Assembly: GCA_036346355.1 (NCBI GenBank)
Contig: CM070591.1
Span: 19,204,001-19,268,000, forward strand
Origin: Rhipidocladum racemiflorum
Lineage: Eukaryota > Streptophyta > Magnoliopsida > Poales > Poaceae
Direction: 5' to 3'
Length of the DNA: 64,000 nt
The position numbers and the translations under genes were made by a program. The notes beneath the pieces were generated by a model. That model had not been told where the DNA came from. It saw only the letters and a list, made by a program, of their open reading frames with translations, and made no database searches. The stretch's first letter is position 1; the number at the start of each line of letters is the position of its first letter. This document shows positions 10,977-21,587 of the stretch, one piece after another.

Positions 10977-13565
10977 GAAGAGAAGAAAAGAGAAAAATAA
11001 GGAGAGAAGAAAATTTGGGTGCTGAGGAAGTAGTTGCAATCGGTAGCTAATTACGTTAATTAGCCGCTCCTTGATGAATTAACTAGAACCGGAATCAACC
11101 AATAGAGATTAGAAAATAAATTAGGATCTAACTATTAATGTCACTAAGTTGTTGGATGCTGTCAATCAGATTGAAAATCTAAATAATAGCAAAATTAATA
11201 GTCTGTAATATTTCAGATCTGGACTTGAATCAACCAGACCAGAACCAACCGTTGAGCGAGGACGATTATATCAATCTTAATTCAGGCAAGTTTCTTCAAA
11301 CCATGTCTTATTAAACATGCTGCGGCAAGTCCAGCTGATGGAGCAGCTGGCTTGTGTTTATTATAGTGTTGTGTTAATGTGGTGGGAAGAGGGTGCCAAG
11401 GAGATGAGTATGTTGGCCGGTAGGGCCCTCTACATAGGCTATGGTATAAGAATAAACAACTACACTTGGACAATGAGCCGTATTCTCAGTATCAACGACA
11501 GTGTGTGGAATCGACCAGAAAAGGTTGTCCTAGGAAGGTATTATGATCTCCACATTGGGTAAGATTAGATAAATACGTGCGTGAAGCTGGGTATGCCGGA
11601 AGGCCCAGTGAGGGACACAAAATCAGCTGCGGTTGATTCTTTCAAGCTATATATGAATAAAGCCTTGGGTTGAGTATCAGTGGTGCTGCTGCGGTAGCCG
11701 GATACAACTGTTAGTAGGGGTGAAAACGGATCGGATACGGACGGATAATGGCTCTACCATATTTGTTTTCATATTTTTTCTCGGATTCGGATACGAATAC
11801 GGATAGTCCGGATACGAATACGAATACAGATACGGATAGAATACGAATCGAATCGGATACGGTTACGAATATTTATCGGAACATGATAATCCCTTAGACT
11901 GTACATAAAAAATCAATGAAAACACATAACTAATTGATTTGATTAAAACATTTTTGAAAATTGAATAAATATAAGCATTTTCATTCACTTAGACAATAGT
12001 TAGATACCATGTTGCAAACAAAATTATGTAAGACTTAGTTCATCACGTACATACGATTAATCCATCATACATGTAGATCAAAACACAAAATAAAGGTGAT
12101 CCTTGCTCAGAGATACAAATGGAAACAAATATAGAATACACAAAAAGTTTGATAATACTTAATTACCATATCTCTAGAAAACATGTATAACACTTACATT
12201 TAATGACCCCAAGATTTGTATTATTTGTTAAATTATGTTTAAAATAATAAATTATGTATTTTATGAGTTTTTATGCATTTTAGCTACTTATTTAAAATAT
12301 TTTCCTATTAAAGACAACATTTTTTAAATTTTTAGAAAATTTAAAATATGATAAAATTTTAAAAATAATTTTTGTACAAATTATAGACAATGTTAGGAAT
12401 TTTATCAAAAAATTTCATAATTTTTGGAGCTAGTTTGCTAATTTTAATAATTGAAACATGATTTATGGATTAATTAAATTAGAAAACAAGTTAAAATTTA
12501 GTAACCTTTTTGGGCCAAAAGAGTAGCTTGGCCCAGCCCACATGTATATCCGGATATCCGATCCATCATTATCCAGATTATCCGAATCCGTATCCGTATC
12601 CGACGGATAGTGGGCTACCGAATCCGTATCCGTATCCGACAAAAAATATCCGTATCCGTATCCGATCCGATACTATCCGACAAATATCCGATCTGATAGA
12701 ATCCGTATCCGAAAATTATCCGGATCGGTCGGAAACTATCCGATCCGTTTTCATCCCTAACTGTTAGCCGCGAGTCGGCGGGATTGCCTAGTGAAGGAGT
12801 CTGCGACTCGGGTAACTGGGTTGGAGATCTAATACTGGACTAATGATAAGCATTCTGGGGCCTCTCGTGTTAGGGGTCACTATGGGTAAAGTGGTACAAA
12901 CCTGCGAGGGTTAAAATCATGAATTCATGCCTGTCTCCTGGATTGGAGGCTACGGAAGCTAAGTCTGTCTCTGATACGAGTGCTAGTAGCATTTTTGGAT
13001 AATTAAAATGACCCAACCTTCTTAATAAAACTATTTTATGGAAAATGGATTTTGAGAGAGAATGTGAACTTGGATGGACATGAGTTGGATGATGTGAGAA
13101 AAATTCATCTATTGTATTTTGCTATTAATGCTTGCTGAGTACTTTTGTACTCACTCTTGCTAAATCTCCCTTTTTAAGAACCGGGATCTGATGTTCAAGC
13201 GTTCGGATGGTTCGACGAGGCAGCTGGTTTCTACCAGGAAGGATAGAAGGGATGAGTAGCCGCGCGTCGGCTTCGACAGGCTTTTGGTGTAATTAGTACC
13301 TATATATTATCCTTTTGTTGTACTTGGATCTGATGTGCATCTAAAGTATCGGACATGTAGCCCTGCGTGGCTTGGTTTGTAATATATTTACATTCAGTCT
13401 CTAATTATTGTTCTGTTGCAATACTCTGAATACGGTGTACTAATTGATAAAAAATCGGGGGCGCTCGATGTTTTGATTAGTTAGTATACCGAGATTCGTG
13501 TAAATAACTCAGTGTAATGACAGTGAAGCTGTTAATTACATGGGCTAATTACTCGGGTCGTCACA
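10977..13565 (+). mobile_element. LTR-like remnant, 5' truncated, split by a hAT MITE
   Basis: Non-coding DNA of 10977-11714 plus 12760-13565. It ends GGGTCGTCACA, a CA-type LTR end, and carries the stem-loop CTTGCTGAGTAC-TTTT-GTACTCAC at 13131-13162 that recurs in other LTRs of this window. No TG start, primer-binding site or coding domain is seen, and it abuts the CACTA end on one side and the chromovirus gag on the other. The 81-residue open frame at 11317-11562 has no recognisable motif. Confidence 0.5.
11715..12759. mobile_element. hAT-type MITE with GGATAC star repeats, 1045 bp
   Basis: The terminal inverted repeats are TAGGGGTGAAAACGG.. and ..CCGTTTTCATCCCTA. They are flanked by perfect 8-bp target duplications, actgttag at 11707-11714 and 12760-12767, the length made by hAT transposases. 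The subterminal 150 bp on each side are dense in degenerate GGATACGAATAC / GTATCCGAATCC words in inverted orientation. The middle (11890-12520) is AT-rich and non-coding. A related element with different flanks is at 53330-54236. Confidence 0.92.
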
Positions 13566-13601
13566 ATCTCCTTAAAGCCCAGGGAAAGAGACGGGAGGAG
13601 G

Positions 13602-14690
13602 ATGATCATGAGGAGGTGGATGGCGACTCTGCTCACGTCGCCATTGGCCGGACTAGGCCGCCGCTCGACCGCGAGGATGGAGGGCGGCGGGAGCGTGAGC
13701 CCCCGGAACCGCCGCGACATGGCCGTCCTGCCTGGGGGGGGTTGGCACGAGGAGGGCCCTGCCCGTCACCGCTGGCTGGAACGTGCGGAACGGGAGGAGG
13801 CGGCCCTGTCGCACCGTCACCGACAGCACCACGACGATTGGGGCGATGCGGGCGTCCGAGATCGCCTAGTGCCACGGGCGCCTCGCTACGAGTTGCCGCT
13901 CTACGATGGAACGGAAGATCCTTTGCCGTGGCTGCGGCAGTGCGAAAGGTTTGCGCGTGCCCATGACATCCCCCGTCGGAAGTACGTCCAGATGGCCGGC
14001 CTTCACGTGCGAGGTGAAGCGCAGGAGGTCCTCGACAACTAGGAACGGGAGGAAGGCCCCATCACATGGGATGACTTTTACGAAACATTCATGCAGCGGT
14101 TCACACGCCAGGCAACCGCTGGTCCCCTCAGTGACCTTGTTAACCTCAAGCAAGCGGAGTCGCGGGTTGATGATTATGCGCGAGAATTCCAGAGACACCT
14201 TGCTCGGGCTCCATGAATGAAAAGAGAACCAAATCGAGACCTTCACGATAGGGCTCTCGGTGACGTTGGCGGTAGACGTACGTCGCGACCGGTCTCGCGA
14301 TCTTGCCGAGGCGGTAGCGTGCTTGCGAGAGGCCGAATGCCGCGAGGACGCGTGGATTGCCAGAGCGACACGGAGTTGGGCCCAGCCGGGCCGGACGCGG
14401 CCTGCGTTCAGTCGTGGCCTTCCCTCGGCAGCAACGGAGGCTCCTGCTAACCCTGCACCATGGGTGGCACCTTCAAGCTTCCGTCCTACACTTGCCACCA
14501 CGTCGCCGATGGCCCGATCGGTTCTGGCCGCGACAGCAGGCGGGTCGCAGGGGGCAAAGCGCGTCGCCAGTGCAGCGTCGCAGGGCTCTTCGTCAGCAAC
14601 GTCTCCCTATCGGCGTCGGTTGAGCGCCGACGAAATGGCCGAGAGGCGCCAAGGGATTATGCTTCAACTGTGATGAAGTGTATACCAAGG
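13602..14690 (+). pseudogene. Chromovirus gag, broken
   Basis: A capsid-like protein. 'RYELPLYDGTEDPLPWLRQC' (about 13887-13946), 'YVQMAGLHVRGEAQEVLDN' (13984-14040) and 'DDFYETFMQRF' (about 14070-14102) match the Retrotrans_gag pattern (pWl..ve..F). It is interrupted by a TAG at about 14041, a stop near 14215 and frame changes around 14220 and 14450. The tail is Arg-rich (14470-14670). Confidence 0.8.
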
Positions 14691-14706
14691 CCATCGCTGC
14701 CAGCGC

Positions 14707-15990
14707 TTGTTTTACTTGGAGACCGTTAGTGAGGACGAGGAGGAACCGGAGATAGATCCGGACGAGCAACCAGAGCTCTTGGCTTTGGCACTTCGGGGGC
14801 CTCGCAAGGGCTGTACTATGCAGCTCGAGATCCTGATGCGTGGCAAAACACTGCGCGGATTGGTGGACACTGGTAGTACGCACAACTTCATCAGTACGTA
14901 CGCAGCTGACTGCGTGGGAGTGCGCCGGGAGTTGGGCGGAGGCCAGCAGATCTGGGTGGCTAACGGCGCTGAGCTTCCATGTTTGGGGCGAACCATGGAG
15001 GACTTCAGCGTGGAGACTTACTCATTCCGAGCGCCCTTCTTCCTCATTCCTCTGCATGGATTTGATGTGGTGCTCGGGGTCCAGTGGCTTAAACCCTTCG
15101 GCGATGTGGTGTGGAACTTTAAGTCTCTCACGATGTCATTCCAGACGGAGGGGCGTACGATTACTCTTCAAGGCCTGGGTAGGCCGACCAATCCCTAGGC
15201 GCTGCGGCTCGACGCACAGTCTGGCATGGTGGTCGCCGTGACCGCAGCCTTTGAGGACGTTTTTGCGGAACCTCAGGGGTTACCACCTGCCCGTGAGCGC
15301 GACCACCGTATTTGCTTGCAGAAGGGAACAGATCCAGGGGCGGTTCGGCCTTATCGTTATCCCTTCAGACAGAAAGATGAAATTGAGAGTCAGTGCGCTG
15401 CAATGTTACGCCAAGGGATCACCCGCCCTAGCCGGTCACCCTTCTCCTCGCCCGTACTTTTGGTGGCCAAGGAGGATGGATCCTGGCGTTTCTGTGTGGA
15501 CTACCGCGCTCTGAGTGCTAAAACGATCAAGGATAAGTTCCCTATTCCAGTGGTGGAGGAGCTTCTGGATGAATTGCATGGGGCGCAGGTCTTCTCCAAG
15601 CTTGACCTTCGTTCTAGATATCATTAGGTGCGCATGCGGGAAGAAGATATTGAGAAAACGGCATTTCGCACCCACCACGGCCATTTTGAATTCCTCGTCA
15701 TGGCGTTTGGGTTGTGCAATGCCCCATCCACATTCCAGGCCCTCACGAATGAAGTCCTTGCGGACTTCATGCGGAAATTTGTGTTGGTCTTCTTCGATGA
15801 TATTCTGATCTACAGCGCCTCGCTGGACGACCACGTACACCATCTTCGGCAGGTGCTTGAGCGGTTGCGCCTCCACCGTCTCTTCTTCAAGCGCTCCAAA
15901 TGCACATTCGCGTAGCCCGAGGTGGCTTATGTAGGCCACATTATTTCCAGCAGTGGCGTGGCAGCTAACCCATCCAAACTACAGGCCATT
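14707..15990 (+). pseudogene. Chromovirus protease and 5' part of reverse transcriptase
   Basis: Aspartic protease: 'GLVDTGSTHNFIS' with the DTG triad at about 14860-14898, then 'LIPLHGFDVVLGVQWL'. A TAG at about 15196 precedes the RT. RT motifs are 'PFSSPVLLVAKEDGSWRFC' (15442-15498), 'FSKLDLRSRYH' with a stop directly after (about 15625), 'FGLCNAPSTFQ' (15709-15741) and the catalytic 'VFFDDILIYS' (15787-15816). Another TAG lies at 15913. Coding is cut at 15995 by the copia element and resumes in frame at 21588. The protein would copy element RNA into cDNA inside virus-like particles. Confidence 0.88.
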
Positions 15991-15995
15991 ACTTC

Positions 15996-16333
15996 TGTTA
16001 GTAGCACAATTCTCACTATCATTGAGATAGGATGACAATAGGAGTTGGGGCAATTTTTCTGGTTTTATTTCTCACACCCTATGCCATACCAACATGGATT
16101 ACATATTTATAGTGCCATGCCATGCCATGCCGGCGCAGCATATGCTAAAGCTAGTCTAAGGCTGCCCTAAAGCTGCCCTAAAGCTAGTCCAAAAGCTAGT
16201 CTAAGGCTGCCCTAAAGCTGCCCTAAAGCTAGTCCTAAAGCTAGTCCAAAAGCTGCCCTAAAGCTAGTCCAAAAGCTAGTCTAAAAAGCTGCCCTAAGGC
16301 TGCCCACAAAGACCAACAGGACTTATTCCATCA
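15996..16333 (-). repeat. Copia 3' LTR (338 bp)
   Basis: Begins TGTTAGTAGCAC on + and ends TTATTCCATCA. It holds a TATAAATA box on the minus strand at 16104-16111 and an array of 11-12-bp words, AAAGCTAGTCC and AAAGCTGCCCT (about 16145-16300). The minus strand just outside 16333 has the purine-rich CTTAGGAGGAGAA tract. Confidence 0.95.
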
Positions 16334-16339
16334 TTCTCC

Positions 16340-19300
16340 TCCTAAGTCTTGTCCGTCGTCTTGTGGGAAAGTTGGACCATCCCGGTCCTGGAGCGTAGCT
16401 CAAGGAACTTGATCCTCCCAAGGGGCTTGGTGAGCAGGTCCGCAAGCTGGTCCTTGGTGTTGATGTAGCTTGCCTTGATGCTTCCTTCCTCCAAACAGCT
16501 TCGGATGAAATATATCTCACCCGGATGTGCTTGCTCCGTTCATGAAAACGGGGTTCTTTGCCAGGGCTAGAGCGGACTTGCTGTCCACCCTGAGCTCCAC
16601 CGTCTTTGGTGTTTCGCCGAGAGATCACCTGCGATCGGGCAAGCCGAGAGCCTTTGAGTTGCGAGAGGTGGAGGCCGCTATGTACTCGGCCTCACACCGA
16701 CAGGGCCACCACCGCCGCTTGACCGATCGCCACCGACGAGACACTTGCCTAGAAAGAAGCGCAGCCCGCTCGTGCTCTTCTTTGGTGTCAACGTCGCCCG
16801 GCGTGGTCGCCGTCATTTGTGCAGACGAAGTGTGCCGCCTCGGGGCACCTCGGGTAGTGGAGACCGTGGATCGAGAGTCCCCGCAACGTAGCGGATGATC
16901 CTCTTCACACCTTTGGTGCTCCGTTGTCGGTCGCTGCATGAACCGGCTAACGTAGCCGACGGAGAATGCCAAGTCCGGCCGTGTGTGGGTGAGGTAGCGA
17001 AGGCTCCCCACAAGGCGCCGGTACTGTGTAGCGTCCACCTCCTCTGCTGTGCTGTCGCGGCTCAGCTTCAGCCTCCTCCATTGGAGTGATAGCCGGGTTG
17101 CAGTCAGTGAGCCCAGCGAGCTCAACGACGCGCTTGGCGTAAGCAGTCTGCTGAAGTGACATCCCAGAGTCGTCCTGGTGCACCTCGATCCCCAGGTAGA
17201 AGGAGAGAAGCCCCAGGTCGCTCATTTGGAAGGTGGCCTTCATTTCTTCTTTGAATACCGCCACCTCCGCATCCTTGGTGCCGATGATCACCAAGTCGTC
17301 GACGTAGACACCCACCAGCAGGGCATTTCCTCTATTGCCCCGCCGGTAGATGGCTGCTTCGTGCGGGCTTTGCTCGAGGCCCATCCCTTTGAGCGTGGAA
17401 TCTAACTTGGCATTCCATGCCCTTGGTTCCTGCCGCAAGCCATAGAGAGCCTTGTGCAAACGCAGCACCTTGGATCGCAAATCCCGGCGGCTGGCGCACG
17501 TAGACCTCTTCCTTCAGATCGCCGTTTAGAAATGCCGACTTGACGTCCATGTGATGAACCTGCCAGCCTTCCCCGAAAGCCGGTCTGCGAGGAGTCGCAC
17601 GGATTCCAACCGTGCTACGGGGGCGAAGGCATCATCGAAGTCGATCCCCTCCTACTGCGCAAAACCACGTGCCACCAAGCGAGCCTTGTGTTTGACGATG
17701 GCGCCGGCTTCATCCCTCTTCAGCTTGAACACCCACTTAAGGGTGATCGCGCGGTGACCACGAGGAAGATTAGCAAGCTCCCAGGTGCGGTTCTTCTTAA
17801 CCGCGTCCATCTCCGTCTTCATCGCGGCACGCCATGCTGCGTGTCTCTCGGCCTCTGCGAAAGACCGGGGCTCACCATCGTCGTACGCAAGATGCAACTG
17901 CGCCTCCAGATCGTGAGACACCAATCCCGGCACGGGTTGGTCGCCGAGAAGGTCCTCCATCGTACGATACCGCAATGGCTCGCCGTCGTAGTACGCGTCG
18001 ATGCGCTCCTCATCGTGGGAGGGTGGAGTAACGAACTCCACCGGGCTGTGCTCGACACGAGCTGGTGTCGGAGAGGACGTGCGTGGAGGGGTGACCGTTG
18101 GTGCTGGAGTGGCGGGCGCCGAGTCGATGGGGTTCGGGGCTGGTAGGCGCGTTCGACGAAGAGGAGCTGCCTACTCCCCCAGCTCCCTCGAAGTGGACGT
18201 ACTCAATGGTGAAGTCGTCGTACGTCGGAGTCGAGCCATTGTCAACTGCCTTGTCCCACGCCCATCCTCGCCCTTCGTTAACACAATGTCACGCGCCGTG
18301 CGCACACGCTGTGTCTTTGGGTCGAGAATGCGGTAGGCCTTTGAACCCTCCGCGTAACCGATAAACACTCCTGGAGTGCTCCTGTCATCGAGCTTGCCAA
18401 CATGTCCAAGCTCCTTGGCGAACGCGAGGCAGCCGAAAACTTGTAGGTGAGAGACCTCCGCTTATGCGTGCCAGGCCTCGTGCCTCGTACGGCGTCCTGC
18501 CGTTGAGAGCCTTGGTGGGCGAGCGGTTGAGGATGTAGACTGCCGCTACCACTGCTTCTCCCCAGAGGATAGCTGGCATCCCCCTTTGCTTGAGGAGGGC
18601 CCGAGCCATCCCCACAACCGTCTGATTACGTCGCTCAACGACGCCATTCTGCTGCGGGCTGTACGGCGCGGAATAGTGGCGCTGAATGCCCTCATCCGCG
18701 CAATACGATGCGAACTCAGCCGCCGTGAATTCGCCGCCGTTGTCAGTGCGCAGCACGCGCAGCTTGCGGTCGCACTCTGCCTCCGCAGCAGCCTGCGTGC
18801 ACCTGATGGCTTCCGCAGCCTCTCCCTTGCTGCCGAGGACCGTTACCCACATGTAGCGGGTGAGGTCGTCGACGAGCAGCAGGAAGTAGCATCGTCCTCC
18901 CGGTGTGGCCGGTGTCACCGGGCCACACAGGTCCCCGTGCACGAGCTCGAGCCTCTCCTTGGCTCGGAAGTTCGACTGCTGGGGAAAGGGGAGCCGCCTC
19001 TGCTTCGTCGTTACGCAGATGTCGCAGAACTGCTCCACGTGGTCGAGACACGGCAGGCCTCGTACCATCTCCTTGGCACTGAGTCGCTTCAGAGCCTCGA
19101 AGTGAAGGTGTCCGAAGCGTTCGTGCCACTGCCACGCCTCGTCGTCTCGACGAGCGGCGAGGGGTTGTGCCACCTGTACGTTGAGGATGTAGAGTCGATT
19201 GGTGCCTCTGGTTACCTTGGCAAGAAGGCGACGATGGCGATCCCAAATCTTCATGGCTCCGTTCTTGACTAGCACACCCGAACCGTTCTCATCCAGCTGT

Positions 19301-20763
19301 CCCAAGCTGATGATAGAGTTCCTCAACGCGGGGATGTAGTAGACTCCGGTGAGCAGCCTGTGCTCACCAGACTTGGCGGTGAGGATGACAGAGCCGACAC
19401 CCTGGATCTCCACGCTAGAGGCGTCCCCAAACTTGACGGAGCCTCTAGCGTTGGAGTCAAGCTCGGTGAAGAACTCCCGTCGACCGGTCATGTGATGGGT
19501 AGCGCCAGTGTCGAGGTACCACCCGTCAATCTTGTCACTGCTGGAGCTGTCGCCAAGGAAGGCGTGTGCTCTCGGCTCATCAAGGTGGAGGAGATTCGCT
19601 GTGGCCGATGCCGCTGGAGATAGCTCGATGCTTGCGTGTGCTAGGAGCAGAGCCGGCTCTTCTTCCTCCACCTGTGCGATGTGGGCCTGGCCACGTCGTG
19701 GCTGGCGACACTCCTTGGCCCAATGGCCAAGCTTGCCACAGTTGTGGCAAGAGTCGTCTCGTGCCGGCCTCTGGTTGCCGGCGGCGCCGCCCTGGGCGCC
19801 TCCGCGGGTGTCACCCTTGGCACGTCCTCGCGCCCCAGCCTGGACGCGTCCGCGCGCCTTGCGCGGCTTGGCGCGCTTGCCTCCCTGTCGCGGCAGAGGA
19901 CTCCCCCTTCTTCCCGTCACCCTGGCAAGCCTCCCACTGTTCTCAAGTGAGATGTAACTTCCCGCCGATGGTGATAGTCCCCGAGAGGGGCTGTGGTTCG
20001 TCGCTGTCGACGACCTTGAGACGACCTATCGCCTCTTCGATCGACATCGTGGAGAGGTCCAATAGAGACTCGATTGAGCGAGCGATCTGCTTGTACTTCT
20101 CGGGGATGCAACGGAAGAGCTTCTCGACGGCTCTCTCCTCATCGTAGGTGTCGCCACCAAACTGCACCATCTTCTGCATTAGTGTTAAGACGGAGAGCAA
20201 AGTCATCAACATCCTCACCTGGCCTGAAGGCCAGGTTCTCCCACTCCTTGCGAAGTGCCTGCAGTGTGGTCTTGCGGGCGCGGTCGCTGCCGATGCGTGT
20301 CGCAGCGATGGCATCCCAAGCCTCCTTGGCAGTCCGCTTCTTGGAAAGCGTGAACTGCATCTCAGACGGGACTGCGGCGATGAGGGCATCCAGCGCCCGT
20401 CGATCCTCGTCGTAGTCGACGTCGCCGTACCGGACTGCCTCCCACATGTGCCGCACCTGGAGCCTTATCCTCATCACCGCGACCCACTCGACATAGTTGG
20501 TCTTGGTGAGGGTAGGCAACCCACTACCGGGGCCAATGTCCCTGATAATGGCCTGGGTCCCGCGGTGACCATGGTATCGGTCCGGGGAGGGAGCCGCGCC
20601 GCCTGTAAGGGCCACGATCTCCGTCAGCCCAGCCGCCGCCTCTGCCGGGAGCGCGGTCGCCGCCGCGCGCGTCCCCGCCCGGAGCTCTGCCGGCGCGTCT
20701 GCGCTCGTCTGGGCTCCCACCGCGCTCATGAGGGTGGGCAATCGCCTTGGGCCGCCGCTTCAT
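16340..20763 (-). pseudogene. Copia gag-pol polyprotein, several frameshifts
   Basis: Read on minus from about 20740. Gag has 'LPTLTKTNYVEWVAVMRIRL' (about 20460-20519) and the zinc knuckle 'CHNCGKLGHWAKEC' (about 19709-19750). Protease: 'WYLDTGATHHMTG' (about 19490-19528). GAG-pre-integrase: 'WHERFGHLHFEALKRL'. Integrase: 'HGDLCGP', 'VLRTDNGGEF' and 'YSPQQNGVVERRN', with the D,D,E residues in place. RT: 'LKWVFKLKRDEAGAIVKHKA' (about 17673-17732), 'LHKALYGLRQEPRAWN' and 'VYVDDLVIIG' (about 17281-17310). RNase H: 'YRRLVGSLRYLTHTRPDLAF' followed by 'EAEYIAAS'. Frame changes occur near 19930, 20190, 18440, 18180, 17650, 17480, 17090 and 16640, so this copy would depend on proteins from elsewhere. 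Confidence 0.92.
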
Positions 20764-20783
20764 TGCCTCCCTCTCCCGCTTGA

Positions 20784-21213
20784 GCCGGCCGGCGGAAGCG
20801 TAGCTGCTGGAGCTCTTGCCGCCAGAGCCTCGAACTCTGCTGCCGCCCGCCTGGCTGCATCCGCGGCCGCCGCTTCCATACGCCCTTGCCGCCCGATTCC
20901 GCCGCCGCCCGGCTTTACGCCCTTGCCGCCGTCGCTGCAGTCTCTACTGCTGCTCGCTCGCGGTCCTCTGCCGCGGCAACTTCGGCCTCCTGCCGGCTGC
21001 GCGCTTCAGCGACCGGCGAGGCTGTCGCCGACATGGCGTGCTAGTGGGGGGCTACTGCTAGGGGAAGAAGGCTGCCTCGAGGCAATTTCTTTGCTCGCTC
21101 GAAGAGGATGAAGGGTGAGCGTAAACTTGGTATTGTATTTCTTTGCTAGCTAAGAGTGAGGAGGAGTGTGGGAAGGAGATGAGCAAGAGATGTTTAGGCT
21201 GCAAGAAAGAACG
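20784..21213 (-). other. Copia 5' leader
   Basis: Sequence between the gag start region and the primer site; GC-rich toward gag (20800-21040, Ala/Pro-rich if translated). No separate gene is seen. Confidence 0.6.
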
Positions 21214-21225
21214 GCTCTGATACCA
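21214..21225 (-). other. Copia primer-binding site (initiator Met tRNA type)
   Basis: The minus strand reads TGGTATCAGAGC two bases inside the 5' LTR, the standard plant copia primer site complementary to the 3' end of initiator methionine tRNA. Confidence 0.92.
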
Positions 21226-21227
21226 CT

Positions 21228-21582
21228 TGTTAGTAGCACAATTCTCACTATCATTGAGATAGGATGACAATAGGAGTTGGGGCAATTTTTCTGGTTTTAT
21301 TTCTCACACCCTATGCCATACCAACCTGGATTACATATTTATAGTGCCATGCCATGCCATGCCATGCCGGCGCAGCATATGCTAAAGCTAGTCTAAGGCT
21401 GCCCTAAAGCTGCCCTAAAGCTAGTCCAAAAGCAAGTCTAAGGCTGCCCTAAAGCTAGTCCAAAAGCTAGTCTAAAAGCTGCCCTAAAGCTAGTCCAAAA
21501 GCTGCCCTAAAGCTAGTCCAAAAGCTAGTCTAAAAAGCTGCCCTAAGGCTGCCCACAAAGACCAACAGGACTTATTCCATCA
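21228..21582 (-). repeat. Copia 5' LTR (355 bp)
   Basis: Same sequence as 15996-16333 except for a few substitutions and indels in the short-repeat arrays, including one extra ATGCC unit. The TATAAATA box is at 21336-21343 on the minus strand. The high similarity points to a recent insertion. Confidence 0.95.
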
Positions 21583-21587
21583 ACTTC

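Larger units (their letters stand above)
15996..21582 (-). mobile_element. Complete Ty1/copia retrotransposon inserted in the chromovirus
   Basis: Two near-identical LTRs (15996-16333 and 21228-21582, TG..CA) are flanked by a 5-bp target duplication acttc (15991-15995 and 21583-21587). On the minus strand the order is 5' LTR (right), initiator-Met-type primer site, gag, protease, integrase, RT, RNase H, purine-rich tract, 3' LTR (left), which is the copia order. Several frameshifts disrupt the polyprotein. A second member of the family starts at 62596 on +. Confidence 0.95.

Noticed and set aside
18586..19272. 228-codon open frame on + inside the copia
   Set aside because: Antisense shadow of the copia integrase region; no domain and no promoter signal, unlike the antisense gene of the Retand element.
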